64,000 nucleotides of DNA from Rhinopomastus cyanomelas (GCA_013400115.1 VXBP01005063.1:186001-250000), one strand, 5' to 3'; counted from the stretch's first letter, positions 22,870 through 36,420 are shown. Program-made: numbers and translations. Notes: generated by a model not told the origin, from the letters alone.

Positions 22870-23120
22870 TCCAAACTGTGCCTTGGCTTTCCTAACCAGA
22901 TCTCTAGCTGATCGGGCAGCTTCCTTATATACCCCCCCATTCTAGCTGTCCTCCCTTCCACTCCCTGTAGAGTTTCTTTTTGTGTGGCAGTGTGTTCAGG
23001 AGCTCCTTGCTCAGCCAGGCAGGCCTCCTAGCATTCTTCCCTGCTCACTTCTTTGTTGGTATACATTGCTTCTGGACAGAGAGGAGGTTTGGTCTCCAGC
23101 CTCTCTTATCTTTCCAATCC

Positions 23121-25679
23121 ATGAACTTATGTCTAAAATTCACATGGAGCAAGATGATCATGCTTGGCTGAGCTTAAACTGATCTGCCATTCAGATTTTA
23201 AAATTTATTGCTTTGTTTATTATCTGCAAAAATATTTTCTCTTTTATTTTTGCTGCGTTAGCAGAACAAACCTGACAAAAGCTTCAAAAGCTAAGGTGGA
23301 TATCAACTGCGTAGTTCTCCTCATTTAGCACAACCATCTCCATGTCATCTCTCACCAAACTTACTACTGTTTTCACAAATGAACATAGCAGATCTTTCAC
23401 AGTCTGATTATTCTAATGGTATTTCTAGCTTGCTTTGCTTTCAAAACATGTTAATGATAAAATTCAGACAGAAAATTAACTGTACACATGTGTGTCTTTA
23501 TACTGAACTGCAGAAAAAAGTCTGTGCCTTGGACAGCAATCTAAATTACATGTTGCCCATTACACCTGTGATGCCACTACCTTAGTCTTACATAATGTTC
23601 AACTGCATTAGATGTAGTTCAAACAGCACCCAGCACCTTATTTCAATCAAGATGCATCACCTTCAGACGAGAAACATCACCTAATTGAATTAGACACATT
23701 AAGAATTGAATCTAATACACACTATATTAAATCACTTCATAAAATCAACTTGTGATTATCGAATAATGCAATGGCATCCTTGTCTAGGCTGCCTGCATTA
23801 AGGAAGCTTCCTTGTGTGTAGGTCCCTTACTAGAATGTTATAATTAAGAAGATCTATGTCCTTCAGTGAGACTGACATAACTATGTGACTTTTCCAAGCT
23901 CTAACAGCATCTTCACATGGACATGATCAGGAATATTGCTTCAAAAAAGTACATTATTTTTCACCACGTAACCATTCTATGGCCAAATATACCCCAGTGA
24001 CTCATTTTCTAACATAACTGGATTATTTTCCCCTCAAAGTGCTGGTATTCTGGTGCCAAGCTTTCCTACCTAGTTTCTGGTGCCATTCAACACAGTACAT
24101 TCGTTTCATGCAAAAAACCTCTGCGAGACTGCACTTACCAGGAAAAGTCTTTCTGAATGTGTTTGGCTTCAATTTTACGGTCCTGTTTCAAGACTAGCAT
24201 CTGTGTCTAGATATCCCAGAGTAGTGATAAATAGAGCTAGGCATTGTTTGTTACAAATGTTTGCTGTCTTGAATGTGTTGTCACCGCATTGCATACTGCA
24301 ACTTCTGAATGGCTACTTACACTCTGGTGCGTTCATGTGTGGACCACTGGTGGTTAAGGTGGCAGAAAGCTGAGTGAAAGGACACTACTTTTAACGCTTT
24401 TAAACATTATCTTTTCCTTGCTTTCAAGACCTGATGTCTCTGCATCGAAAATTGAGAAGTTTCTAGTTTTAGGATTCTCAATGGTTATGGTTAAAGCCTA
24501 GAACTGAGCTAAAATTTGTGACAGCCCAGATCACCTGGGCTTCTGGGAGCTGTCAGACAACCAATATATGCAGACAGTGAAATGTATAGATTGCTTTTGC
24601 CTCAGATTCCCAAAGCAAATCTAAGGGCACTACTGTACTATAAGGACTATCAAGACTTAGAAATTACTGATGAGAAAGTGTAGCATGTCTTCCTGTCTGA
24701 CCTGGTCTCTATCATTTGTGATATAAATGAACATGACAGGTTTTACCTCTACAACTGTATACCACCTCAATGGAATATTCAGAGGTAGACCATCAGGACA
24801 TATTCTGTATGCAGCACTTATTTTAGCTGTGCTATCAATAAGCTCTGTGAAGAACTAATTTTATTATTGTATATAACAAGTAATGAAATTATAGTTAATT
24901 TCTGGAATTCTTTAAATAGATGAAGAAATTACTCTAAAAATAAAGTAAGAGCAAAATTCAGAACTGAAGTGCATCATCAGTCTGAAGTCTGCCTGGCAGC
25001 TGATTAAAAGCAGTGTTACTTAGAAGCAGTTACCAAGACCCCTTATAACTGACTTCGCTGGTGCCCTGAGTTGTGGGTGGAACGAAACTTGTCCTAGCTT
25101 ACAGGTGATTCTGTGATCCTGTGATAGTGAACTGGCTCAGCTGCACTGGCTCCCTGACTTCTCTCCCCATCATACAGAGGGTCCTGAGAGACTGAAAACA
25201 GTGAAACAACAGAAACCTATCAACAAGATTCAAGAAGGGCAATTGCAAAGACACATCTTTGGGAGACCACAACCCCATGGAACAGTACTGGGTCGACACT
25301 GAATAGCCTTTAAGTAGCGCTACATAAAGCATCTGAGTGTCCTGGTGAGAAAGCTGGAAACGGTACAGCACTATGGCCTTGTAGCAATGAACCTATCTTT
25401 GTATTACACTGCATTTGAAAAAACATAGCTAGCAGGTTAAGAGAAGTGATTACACTCTTTTACCTGGCATTTGTTGGATCACAGTGTGCCCAGTTTTTGG
25501 CTTTCAGTATTTCACCAAATATTTTTTTAAAAACGAGAGTTTGGAGATCCATTTTGAGTTACCTCATGAGTATAGGGAAGAAGAGACAGACCTTTCTCAG
25601 AGATGCACAAAAACATGGCCATGGACATAAGCTATAGCAAAAGAAGGTTTTTATTACAGGTAAGCAAAAATTCTGATCC
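23121..25679. other. AT-rich non-coding sequence
   Basis: No gene recognised. GATTCTGTGATCCTGTGAT near 25107-25125 resembles a plus-strand CR1 octamer tail, but the sequence before it is too diverged to call an element. Confidence 0.55.
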
Positions 25680-25855
25680 TGCAGGTGGTCAAACAAGGAA
25701 CAAAGGCCCAGAGAGGCTGTAAAATCTCCATTACTGAGGTGAGGATATTCAAAACTTGAAAAGAAATAAGCTGAGCACCCTCACCAAATGAAGTCTTAGC
25801 TTTTAGTGGAAGACCACATGACGTCTGAAGGTCCTTTCCAACCTAGAAAGTGTAT
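25680..25855 (+). mobile_element. Diverged CR1 3' fragment
   Basis: The order of motifs matches a plus-strand CR1 3' end: CCCAGAGAGGCTGTAAAATC near 25709, a degraded leucine-rich C-terminal coding stretch, then GAAGGTCCTTTCCAACCTAG near 25827-25848. No clear octamer tail remains. It is much more decayed than the minus-strand copies, so it is probably older. Confidence 0.55.
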
Positions 25856-27372
25856 TTCTTTGTCTCTAGAATGTTGCATCTACAGAATACAGACAGTATT
25901 CTCTTGCCACTGTGATACTGCAGGTCTCCCAGTGCTCTTTGGTTTGAGGATAATTTTTTCCTGGGTTCTGGGGTGCTGAGCTTATCTCTTGAAACAACCC
26001 TTAACATCTATTTCCCAAAATAAGAATCTGATGCCAGAAATATTCTTCAAAAGATATTGGCTGACTGAAATTCTTCCATATTACAGATTTCCAAGGAGGT
26101 TAATTCACTGCAAGTATATGTTTTCCTCATACTTCCTATAACCCATTTCTTCGAGATCCAAATAAATGCTGTCAGAACAACGAATAAACTGTTTTTCCAA
26201 AATGTGAGAAGTGCAATATTTCCACATTATACTCTCTCACCCTCTAAGGAGTAAAAAAGGATTTACTTCAGTAAAGAAAGCACTCTGTTATATGACTTTC
26301 TCTTTTGTAGTCTCATATCTTATGTTTCACTGGGCAAACTTTGCAAGTCAGATTTATACTCAAGTCTAAAGTTATGTTTTGTTGCAGTAAAATCAAAGGA
26401 AGCAGTGACAGATTGATGTATAGAAGAACAGGTGGGAAAGGAACACACCTTATTAATCTTTTTCTTTACTTTGTGGCACTCATGTGCCTTTAATACAGCA
26501 AGTGAACTTTATCTGTAGCTTGTAAATTTAACCTTGAATAAGATTTAAATTTCTAAGCATCAGATGCAAATATTTCTGAGTTAATAACTTGCCCTTTTTT
26601 GAGAATTTTGATATTTTGGTAACATCACCTTATCCTCAGTGCTCTCTGCCCAGCTGAGCTACATTTAATGTAGACAGATCCTCCTTCTGAGACTGCTCTT
26701 CGCATGTTTTAAATCCGAGACAGTGGGGTGAACTCCCTTGTTGGAACAGAAACCTCTGGAACTAAACCCTCAGGTGTCTCAGCTCACCATCTTAAGTAAT
26801 TTTAGCAATTTTACAGCGCATGATAAAGAATTCGTCTTTCCGTTGAAATGGCTTTATTTCAGTTTCAGGCATCAAAATTAATTGAGCTAAATATAAGCTA
26901 GTTTAAGCATGGCATTGAAGACTATGACTACATAAGAAAAGGGAAGATCTCATGTTTAAGCACCCACTGCTCTGTGTCGTTTCCATTACGTTGTTTGGTG
27001 TAAAGTAAAACCATAGAGTAGGGTCTGACATGTCTCTACTGGGTCTCTTCAGCTACCCATCTAAAAGACCTGAATATAAAGCTAACCCTTAAGTGGGGTC
27101 AGAAATTGCAAAGCTGACATTACAACTATGCCACAAATATTAGCCAACTGTCATTATGCATGTTACACAGTGTTTAATTATGACTACATAGATTGAACTA
27201 ACTTCAGAATATCAGCAAGCAGTATCTTCGCTGCATCACTTCTGATTAGAAATATGCTGTGTTTGTTATCTAATTAGGCAGAAAAAAATGTGAGGGAAAT
27301 TTTGCTGTCCTACTCAAAAGCCACAGAGCCATGTACGTGAAGGCAACTTTATGGTGATGGCTAACTGGCCTA
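25856..27372. other. AT-rich non-coding sequence
   Basis: I see nothing recognisable in this stretch beyond short, motif-free open frames. Confidence 0.6.
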
Positions 27373-27835
27373 CATAGAATCATAGAAGCATTAGAATCAT
27401 TAGGGATTGGAAGGGACCTCAAAAGATCATCTAGTCCAATCTCCCTGACACAGCAGGATCACCTAAACCAAGTCACACAGGAACCCGTCCAGTCGGGTCT
27501 TGAACATCTCCAGTAGGCAGCCTGTTCCAGTGCTCTGTCACCCTTACTGTGAAGAAGTTCCTTCTGATATTCATGTGGAACCTCCTATGTTCTAGCTTAC
27601 ATCCATTGCCCACACATCATAGCAAAGATGATGGAGAGTGGCTTAGCAATGACTTCTGTTGTCTCCACTAGCACGCGTGGGTGCATCCCATCAGGGCCCA
27701 TGGATTTGTGTACATCCAGTTTGTTCAACTGATCCCTAACCCAGTCCTCATCAACAAAGGCAAGCTCCTCTCTTGGCTCAACTTCTCAACCTCCTTTGGA
27801 GCCTCAGCAGTCTGGGACTTTCATCCAGAGAGAAA
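27373..27835 (-). mobile_element. CR1 LINE with large internal deletion
   Basis: The 3' part (27373-27610) carries octamer-like units, ATTAGGGATTGG and the GGAACCCGTCCAGTCGGGTC variant shared with the copy at 62942-63738. At about 27611 the sequence jumps to the region that in the first element lies near 3108 (AGCAAAGATGATGGAGAGTG) and continues to about 27835. By comparison with that element, about 1.1 kb of coding sequence between the two parts is missing. A smaller deletion of roughly 30 bp is visible near 27513. The ORF2 frame is destroyed. Confidence 0.9.
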
Positions 27836-29057
27836 GTGAAGAAAGCTGGAAAAAAGGTACTATGGGGATATAGTGATTAGGAGGGGAAAATATCCCCAAA
27901 CAACTGTACTCTATATACTAGAGTGGTTCTTGAACTCCTTATTCCTGAGTGGAAATGCTCAGGAGCTGGGCAGAACCTGAACACCTATGGAAGTCACTGA
28001 TTGTTGTTGTTGTCTTTCAGACACAGTTTTGAAAAATGCATCTACTGGAGTTAATGTCATTAAAAGAATGTAATGAGTTAATGCAATAAAATTTAATTAT
28101 CTTGATTTGAGCATGTCTCTAGTTCTTGCACTTACATGATGAAAGTGCTTTAAGGCTCATTATCTTAAATAAACTCCCAATTTTCTACTCACAGTTGCTA
28201 AAAATGTTTCCGGAATCAGCAGCACCAAATGAATGTTTCATTCACTTCTGCAGGGTTACAAGCCTTCAAGCTGCAACCTTCCTGCTGTGACTGAAAAGAA
28301 ACCACACTTTTTGCAGGAATACATTGCCCATGCTAATAACAGGCTGCAGGCTTTGTCCTAAGTTTGCAAGGTGTCAGGACTGGTCCTGCACGGACCTCAG
28401 GGCTGGTCAGGCTCTGTCCAAGCTTTACTTGAACTATCTAGTGGTTTGGTCTGTTTCCTGATTTTGCTGCAATAGAAACTTGTCTGAAGACCCAGTGGCT
28501 AGACCTTATTTCTTTTGGTAATCTTTATAGCACTCAACCTTTGCTTTTACATAGTGTTGCACGTGGGTGGAACCTTGCGGCCAGTCCCCACCATCTCTGA
28601 GCCATTGACTGTCATTTACTGCCGCTCAGAATAGCTGAGGATGCTTGAATATTTGGGAGAGAAGGAGCCTCCGGAGAGGCATCTGAGAATTCCTTCATGC
28701 TTAGATGAACTGTCTGTTCTGAAGGAAGCAGAAGGCCTCGAGAATCCTTAGACCTCAGGCAAGGAAGAGACAGACTGTTTTTTTGTCTCCTGCATTGAGG
28801 AATGCAGCTCCAGGTGCTGAGGAATCAGGCCTGTCCAATCAGTGTTTTGATGAAGAAGCTACGCTGAAGAATTGAAGAGCTAGCCAGTCTGGATGGCCAA
28901 GGGTTATCCTTCACTCCTTCTTTAATGCTCTACTCACCCACTGCCATTTTTAGACTTTCTATTGTACTTTCATATCTTGATCTTTTTAACTTGACCTGCA
29001 GCTGCAAATGAAATTCCACATGGTTAGATATGAAAGGGTGTGATTAGTAGGTCTAGA
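27836..29057. other. Non-coding sequence with a GC-richer part
   Basis: No gene or named repeat is recognised. The part from about 28370 to 28900 is less AT-rich than its surroundings and has a few CpGs. It has no open frame with a recognisable domain and no clear LTR or TIR boundaries. Confidence 0.45.
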
Positions 29058-29535
29058 AAGGATCTTATTCTCCTCTACTCTGCCCTTAGGAGGCCACGTT
29101 TGGAATGGGTCCAGTTACGGGCCTCACAGATCAAGAAGGACAGGGAACTGCTGGAGAGAGTCCAGCACAGAACCACAAGGATGATGGAGTGGATCATCCC
29201 TCTGATGAGGAAAGGCTGAGGCAGCTGAGTCTCTTCTGCTTGGAGAAGAGGAGACTGAGGGGTGACCTCATTAATGTTTATAAATACGAAAAGGGCGAGT
29301 GTCAGCAGGATGGAGCCAGGTTCTTCTCAGTGACTTCCAATGGAAGAACAGGGGGCAATGGGTGCAAGCTGGAGCATAGGAGGTTCCATGTAAACATAAA
29401 AGAGAACCTTTTTCACTGTGAGGCTGACAGAGCAGAGCACTGAAACAGGCTGCCCAGAGAGTTTGTGGGGTCTCCTTCTCTGGAGACGTTCAGAACCGGT
29501 CTGAATATGTTCTGGTGTGACCTGCTTTAGATGAT
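29058..29535 (+). mobile_element. CR1 LINE 3' fragment on the plus strand
   Basis: Sense-strand CR1 starts near CTCCTCTACTCTGCCCTTAG and runs through the ORF2 C-terminus to about 29535, where it stops before the octamer tail. The 3' end is therefore missing, which is unusual because CR1 copies normally keep their 3' end. That points to a later deletion or rearrangement. Confidence 0.9.
29105..29443 (+). pseudogene. CR1 ORF2 C-terminal fragment
   Basis: The 112-codon frame includes HPSDEERLRQLSLFCLEKRR, LRGDLINVYKYEKGECQQDG and GNGCKLEHRRFHVN, the conserved C-terminal region of CR1 ORF2. A stop interrupts it at 29441-29443, before the usual end of the protein. It is a relic. Confidence 0.88.
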
Positions 29536-32061
29536 GGATGGAAAATCAGAAATCCGTCTGAATATCTGGCAAAACAAACTCACCATTTTCTAACCACCCT
29601 TAATAGCCCAGGAGATGGCTCTGTGCTTTGCATCAATATTGCAGTTCATAAGTCTCTTTCAATAACATGTCTTTTCAGGATGAGGAGTACATAGTTGTTT
29701 TCTCAAACCACCATCACTCATGAACAGTCCTTCCCACCTGAATGATGGTAAAGCTCAGTCAAGTGAGTATCATTTAGTTTATTTTGTCGGGAGGTGGACA
29801 CGTTATTATCTTTGAAGGCAGCAGCAAAGCTAAATTTAGTCCACATTACATTTTTTGACTTCTGTAGGAGGACTGTTAGTGTAAATAAAAACAAGTCTGT
29901 TTTAAAAGGGAATTTGCTTCATCCTCTTTCTCTTCTATAGCTTGTTCTTGATGTGCTGAATTATTTCCTTTCAAAATTAGTTATTAATAAATATTGAGCA
30001 TACATGTCAGACAGAGGTTGCTGATGAAAAAAGAAAACTGCTGTGTGTGTCTGCCAATCAATAAATTAAATAGATCTAATGAAACTACTTATAGAGAATA
30101 AATATTTTTTCTATAGTCTGAATGACACTAGATCTTATTCTCCACATTTTTATCATATGTGGTTCTAACTTCACTAGAACAATAGCAAACAAAAACCGTC
30201 TTAAGGCCATAGAGATTTAATTTAACATGTTAGACAGTAGCCAAATGTCCTCATGCTGTTAGCGAAATCATTAATATGCTACATGAACACAGGAACAACA
30301 CAAATTCCTCATTTATTCTTCCAGCGTATCAGCAGGATTAATGTCAAATACTCTCCAGCTTCCTGAATAAAAGGTTTCTTGTTTTTGATGCGACAAATGA
30401 GAAATAAATCTCAGCCTGAACTTTTTCATGAGCTGATTATTTTGTATGGTGATTTGTATTTTTTGACAGGCCCAAGTTCCACAGTGGACCAGAGATAATA
30501 CCAGTCACTCGTCAAGAAAGGCAAGCAGAAGACTACAAGACTGTACACAATGATAATTCTTGATGTTCCTTTCACATACTTGTCAAATTCTGGCCTTACT
30601 TGCTGTACTCTGAGCAACTAGAGCAACTAGGATACTAGTTAACTAGGATAAGTGTTACAGTTTTCCTGATGCTTTAGAGGATTCTTCTCTTCTGGTGCAG
30701 AGATCTGTGGAAATAACCACTCCTGTTGCGGGCTATCATGTATATGAGTGCACTTTATTAGGGACTGTGTGACGCAGCATCTAAATCTCAGAGAAGCAAA
30801 TAGTAACTGTTTGCTTTTTCTGTAGAGGATAACATCAGATCCAACCTTCAGAAATGGTTCTCTCACTTTGTTTGGGAGTTAATTAAAAATATATTTTCCT
30901 AAATTACGTCCCATTTTGCAGAACTTCCTAGTTCACGGTGTAAAATAAAAATGAAATCTAGAAGAAACAAACTGTGTTACAAATTCAAAAATTTAGCCCA
31001 AGGATCAAAAACATCATTTATTGGTGTGTAAGAACTTTCTCTAGCCAGACCTACATAGCACATCTAGGAAAACCTAAGGTAACCAGTGCATATTAAATAA
31101 CAGACCAGATCCTTCACTCCTCCAGCATTACAAACTACTCCACACAAATATTTTTATGCAGAAAGAATCCACATCTAGAGTAAAGGAAATAAATTATTTA
31201 TGTAGAGGTTTTTTCAGATCATTTTGCTGTTCTTCAGAGATCAGACTAGAATGGGAAAGAGGAATAATATTAAGCTAAGGAGTCTAAAGACTTCTCTGCT
31301 AGGAATTCCCAACTTTATTCATTTTTCTCTTTCAAGCAATACAATTCTGCTTTGAAATAAATTCCCCTTTAGTGTCATCTTCCTTCTTTGGGGAGTCTTT
31401 AAGGCAGTTCTAAGAGCCACAATCTGCATATTCAGTAGGAGGAAAAACATTATTTAACCATGAATTTACTAATTCTAAGAATAACATCTCTAAAATTAAA
31501 AAAACAAAACATCAACTTATCTCCTAAATATTGTCAGAGACAAGGCTAAAACTTTAAATTCAGATAGACTAGATAAAGTGCTCTTTATGAGTTGAGTGCA
31601 GCTATTTGCAATAATCATTGCAGTTGTAATAGCAGAAAGAAGACTCAGAGAACTGGAAAATTCTTACAAACTCAATAGCAAATCTTGTTCTACTATTCCA
31701 GCTTCCAAGTTGATGTACACTATGTTGATGATACCGTCATCAATACAAGCCCGAAGCTGACTTTAATATTAAGGAATCTAAAAAGCTGCACCTAGTGATA
31801 ATTAAGTCATCAGCATAGGTGCAGCTGATGGTTCAGCACCCTCAGTAAAAATTTCCAAGACAAATTTTCTAGAGGATTCCACAGAACGTTTTACATGACC
31901 TGCCCAAATGCTGTGCTTAGGATTTCATTTCCCCAAATCATTGAAGCTGAATTACGCTTCTAAATAATATTAGGTTATTTGTAATGAGTCAACATCCTAT
32001 GCACAGACTGTGCGCTGTACAGGCAACCCTGTGTGATTTTATGTTTAGCATCTATATATAT

Positions 32062-32062
32062 N
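32062..32062. other. Single undetermined base
   Basis: An isolated N within a TA-rich stretch (TCTATATATAT before it), probably an assembly or polishing ambiguity in a short microsatellite. Confidence 0.99.
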
Positions 32063-33590
32063 AGCTACCTGTGATATCCTTCCCAGTTCTGGAATAAAAT
32101 TTTAAGCAGCATCACAGAAAGGTGAAAAAAAGAAGGAAGATGCCTTTCCCCACCTTCCTACTGGTTTTAGAACAAACTGCTGTGAAGAACCTTTGTTTTT
32201 TTCCAAATTCTCTTGTGTGTAATATTTCTGGAAACATCTTCCCTTTCCCAGAGATATGTAGATTCTGTTTTTATTCTTTTCTCCTTCACATCTCTGAATA
32301 AGACCTTATGCAGTCAGCCTGCTGCCAGTTTGATCAATTGTGTTTGTCCATTCAAGAGATGTCAGTGTGTCTATGAGTGCTGGTCATATCTGCTGGGTTT
32401 TCCATAGATTTAGTGACTGTTTCCTACAAAATGAAGTACTACAGAAGGATGACGACTTCAATGGAATTCACGGCTCCCTTTCACATATGAAGTTACTTGA
32501 TTTAACAAACAAACTAATGTAAATAGATTGCACTCTAAAGTATTATTTTCATTCTATGGTTTCTATAACATGCTAGGCTGTTTTCTATTCTCAAATATAT
32601 TGGCTTCTCAGTTAAATAATCATCTACTTAAACTGGTAACTTTAAACTGATCAGTTAAAGTACAAGGGTCTTTATGACAACTGATTGAATTGTATATGAA
32701 ATTTACTGGCTTGTAATTAGAATATATTGGTTTGTGTATAGCAAACTGTTTACATTATGTGTACGGTCTGCCATGATCAGTAATCATCAAATTTAAACCA
32801 GATGGGAACGTATGGAGAGCATACTGGGCTTTGTGTACGTTATAATGCATTGTAGCAGCTTACATGCTCAAATATATACGTGAAATTACAGAATTTTATT
32901 AAACAAATTTTCTTTTTATGTCCTCCAGCAATGGATCCTATATACTTCAAGAAACAGTCAAGCTGTTAGAAATGTTTATTTATGATTCCATGTATTCTGT
33001 TCTCATAGTTTGTCCAAATGAAGGAATTACATTCCCCTAGCTGTTAATGAAATGAAGATTCTCATTCCCCTGTATGAATTTAACATTAGCACAGTTTGCC
33101 TTTGACATGTGTATTTACTTGTATTAGTACATCTAAGGCAATGGGATGATTGATAGTCACCTGGAAAAGTTGTGAAAGTTTAAACAACTACTCAGGATGA
33201 AATACAATGGACAATCAAGGTTACTTCCTTCAAAATGGATGTTTGGTTTTGTCACAATAAACAACATCCATGAAGTAAAGACAGACTTATGTGTGAGACT
33301 GGAGCAGGCCATTGTCCATGGAGATTTCGCTCCTCCAAAAGTCACAGCCTGCTCAAGGTCCTAATCCAGAGAAAGGAGAAGTACAAATGTAGCTTCAGGA
33401 AAACATGTAGAAGAGTCATGTATGGAAAATCTGAGCACTGCATGACACATTAAACTACACTTAAATATGAATTATCTTGAAAAATAAAGGAATGACATCA
33501 TTTTGGATGTATATCTTATAGTGTCATATTTTTATCTGCACTGTAACCACATAAACAGTTTTATAACAAAACATGAGAAAAAAAAAAAAA

Positions 33591-33630
33591 GATTCTCTAA
33601 GAACAAATCTTGAGATTCTCTAAGAACAAA
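33591..33630. repeat. Direct repeat, two 17-bp copies, period 23
   Basis: GATTCTCTAAGAACAAA occurs at 33591-33607 and again at 33614-33630 with no mismatch, right after a 13-base A run. This looks like local slippage duplication. Confidence 0.85.
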
Positions 33631-36169
33631 GTCAATATAGTTTTGACTTTTTTCCTGTATGTTTAGAGTCAGCACAGTAAGATTTGGACCATCTCAGTTC
33701 TCAAACATGTTAAAATTTCCTTTGAATAAAGCAGTCCTCAGTATTGACATATCAGTTATTAAAAGTATATTAACCTATAGGTACAGGTTCATGACTATTG
33801 AAAAAAATCTTTTGATGTTATTCTGAACCTACTGAGGTATATAAGGTCCAGCTGATTACTTCTGAAAAAGCTTGTTATTTATTTGAGTACAAGGATCATA
33901 TGTGGCTGATTTCAGTTAAGTACTGAGTGCCCTCAAATTCTATGGGAAGCACTTGGTGCCCTGTTAGAATAAAACAAATTGATTGAGCTGATATACATGC
34001 ACTGCAACAAGCTCTTAATGAGGAAGTGTCTGCTCATCAGCAATGCTCAGGAGTTTGTGCCTTATGGCTTTTGCTGATCTCTATGGACTTTTGTTTCCTC
34101 TCTGGCCTTTATACTGATGAACTGATATTCAATACTAAAAAGCTTATAAACCGCTTCATGCTTTCTCTTTGGATGGGCAAACGTTTCCTCTGTGGTCTCT
34201 TATGGGCACTATTCTCAGAACCTTGCCAAACCTTTAGAAGTAATTCATGACTTGACATCCAAAGAATGGCTTTTCCAAAAAGCTAAGGCACAAGTTGAAT
34301 TCTACACTGCTTAGTTGTAGTTGATCAGACTCAGAAAGGCTTCATGTAAATACATCTCATACCTTCTCAAATCCTTGTGTGAGTCATGAAGTGATAGATC
34401 CACCTATGCATGACTATGACTAGAATGCTCTTATACCATACAACATATCTATTAAAAGGATCACTGACTTTTCATTATATCAAATGATTTACATTACTTT
34501 GATAGATTTAAGACTTTGAGCAAGAATGCTTAACAATAAAACTTCAGTGGTCACAACTGTACAAACTACTAGCTGTTACTTCATTTCTCCAGCAGCATGC
34601 AGTACATGATTAAAGTTGTCACCTTCTTCACACCCAAGTTAGTTGCAACATTCCACATTTATCATACATTAAACGGAGATCATATCTCAGAAAGACATTT
34701 CCAGAAGCATTTTTGGTTATTTCACATTCTCCCAAATTTGGTGGGGGGAAGTTTGAAAAAAAAAAAGTTCTCCTTGAGTTTGGCAAAATATCCAGAGATT
34801 TTTTTATGGATGGGGAACTAAATCTCAAGGTTTAGTACCTTAACACATTAGAAAAACCAAAGACTATTATGGGAAGAAGACCTTGTCGTTCATCAGCTAC
34901 ACTGGCAATATCAGAGTAAACATTTTCCTCTGTTCTTCATAAATAAACTGCCCAGAAGCATCTATGATTATTCTGCTGAATAGCAATGAACACAGAAACT
35001 GCAAGCTGTTACTTTGACAAAAATATGCTTATCACCTGCTATGGGTGAGCAACACATGATTAGCAGATGAAGATATGCCACCAGGTTTTGATAGCAAAGG
35101 GGGGCAAAATGGATGCGTTTGAAGACTTGGATACCCAGCACCTCTGACTGATTTGGATTGGGTTTTTGCTGCTTTTCTGAACACTCGGAATTTAACCCAA
35201 AGCCTTTATCTTTTTAGAGGTTTCTGATGATTTTGGATTATTTCCAAATCCATACTAATTTCCTGTAGAGGACAGCATGTTAAAGAAGCGAGGACAAGAG
35301 AATTTCAAACCATATAAATATATTTTGACATTTTTAAAAGTCATTAAATTTAAGAAAAGAAAACTAAGGGTCCCATCTGTACAGATCCTTCTGTAAATCC
35401 TCCTTACCTTCAGGATAATCAACACCCCTGCCCAACTTGATGTGATCTGCAGACTCTGCAGACTGCAGACTGTGATCTGAGTGTGCATTTGATCCACTCA
35501 ATTTAGGTTATCAACATGAAAGTTTAAAATGCAGCCCTTTCTTTTCCCCCACAGTGCATGAGCATCCTTTAAAATAGGTTTAGAAGCAGAATGGTGGCTA
35601 GCAGTGCTGAAAAACAGATGTGTGTAACACCCTAGTTCTGGCAGAAAAGTAGAAAGCTTTCATCTCACCTAAAATGCTTTGAAGAGTTAAGAAGAACAGT
35701 TTAAAAAACAATCTCAGCATAATTTTGTCTCACATGAATCCTATAAATGGAATTATCACCATGTTTCCAGAGGCAAAAAAGGGGGCAGACATTCATGTAA
35801 ATCCTCAAGTTTCTCCTTGGGAGAGTAGAGGGGAGATGGCAAGTGCTCAAGAGCCACTTGTTGTTCGTGTACATACACTTGCATTCCTGGTGCTTTGGAG
35901 AGCTGGTGATTCCAGGTCAGCAGGAAGCATCTGGCTGATACCACAGAGATGCTTAGTATGTAACTAGGTAAATTGAGCTCAAACACTTCAGCTGGAGCCA
36001 TTCATGGGCAGGTCTACTTGTGAAAAACAGAGGCAATGAGAAGCAGGCAGAAGATGCCCCTGCAGCAGTAGGTCATTCTCTATGCTAATAGGTATGACAG
36101 TTCTCAAGAAAATGGGAAAACGAAGCACTGCAGTACATATTCTCCTAAGCAGAAACTTCAAGAGGTATC

Positions 36170-36420
36170 AAAACAAGACAGAACAGAGATGGAAGGGATC
36201 AGCTAGCTCATCCTGCTGACAGTTCTGTAATGTTCCTGTGAGGATTAGCATATTGTTCAGCATGGTGTTAAATATTCCCTGCTAGGAGCTGCCTGGTTTT
36301 TTTTCTTCAGAGACCATTTAAACTAGAACAGGTCTTAGTATCAGGAAATAATCTTGTCTGTAGCCTAAATATTCCTATTTCTTAATTTCATCCTATTATG
36401 TCTGCTTAGACCATGACACA
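36170..36420 (-). mobile_element. Possible heavily decayed CR1 fragment
   Basis: GATGGAAGGGATCAGCTAGC near 36188 resembles the CR1 3' block on the minus strand. TTTCATCCTATTATGTCTGC near 36386 resembles the position where other copies have a CATTGCCCCTTGTCCT-like block. The spacing is plausible but identity is low, so this could be chance. Confidence 0.3.

Larger units (their letters stand above)
21577..23120 (-). mobile_element. CR1 LINE of a second subfamily, interrupted by an assembly gap
   Basis: A different 3' block begins at about 21577 (GTCAGGGTTAGAAGGGACCA), followed on the minus strand by an ORF2 C-terminus at 21655-21849. After the run of N at 21987-22269, reverse-transcriptase and linker sequence continues to about 22870, with weaker CR1-like similarity to about 23120. 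The collinear order (C-terminus, gap, fingers, linker) suggests one element longer than 1.5 kb with its central reverse-transcriptase part lost in the gap. Palm motifs A and C are not visible, presumably because they fall in the gap or were deleted: the known flanks would need more than 283 bp if the element were complete. Confidence 0.85.

Noticed and set aside
25107..25126. Possible plus-strand CR1 octamer tail
   Set aside because: The tail-like bases are present, but the upstream 3' block is not recognisable, so an element cannot be supported.
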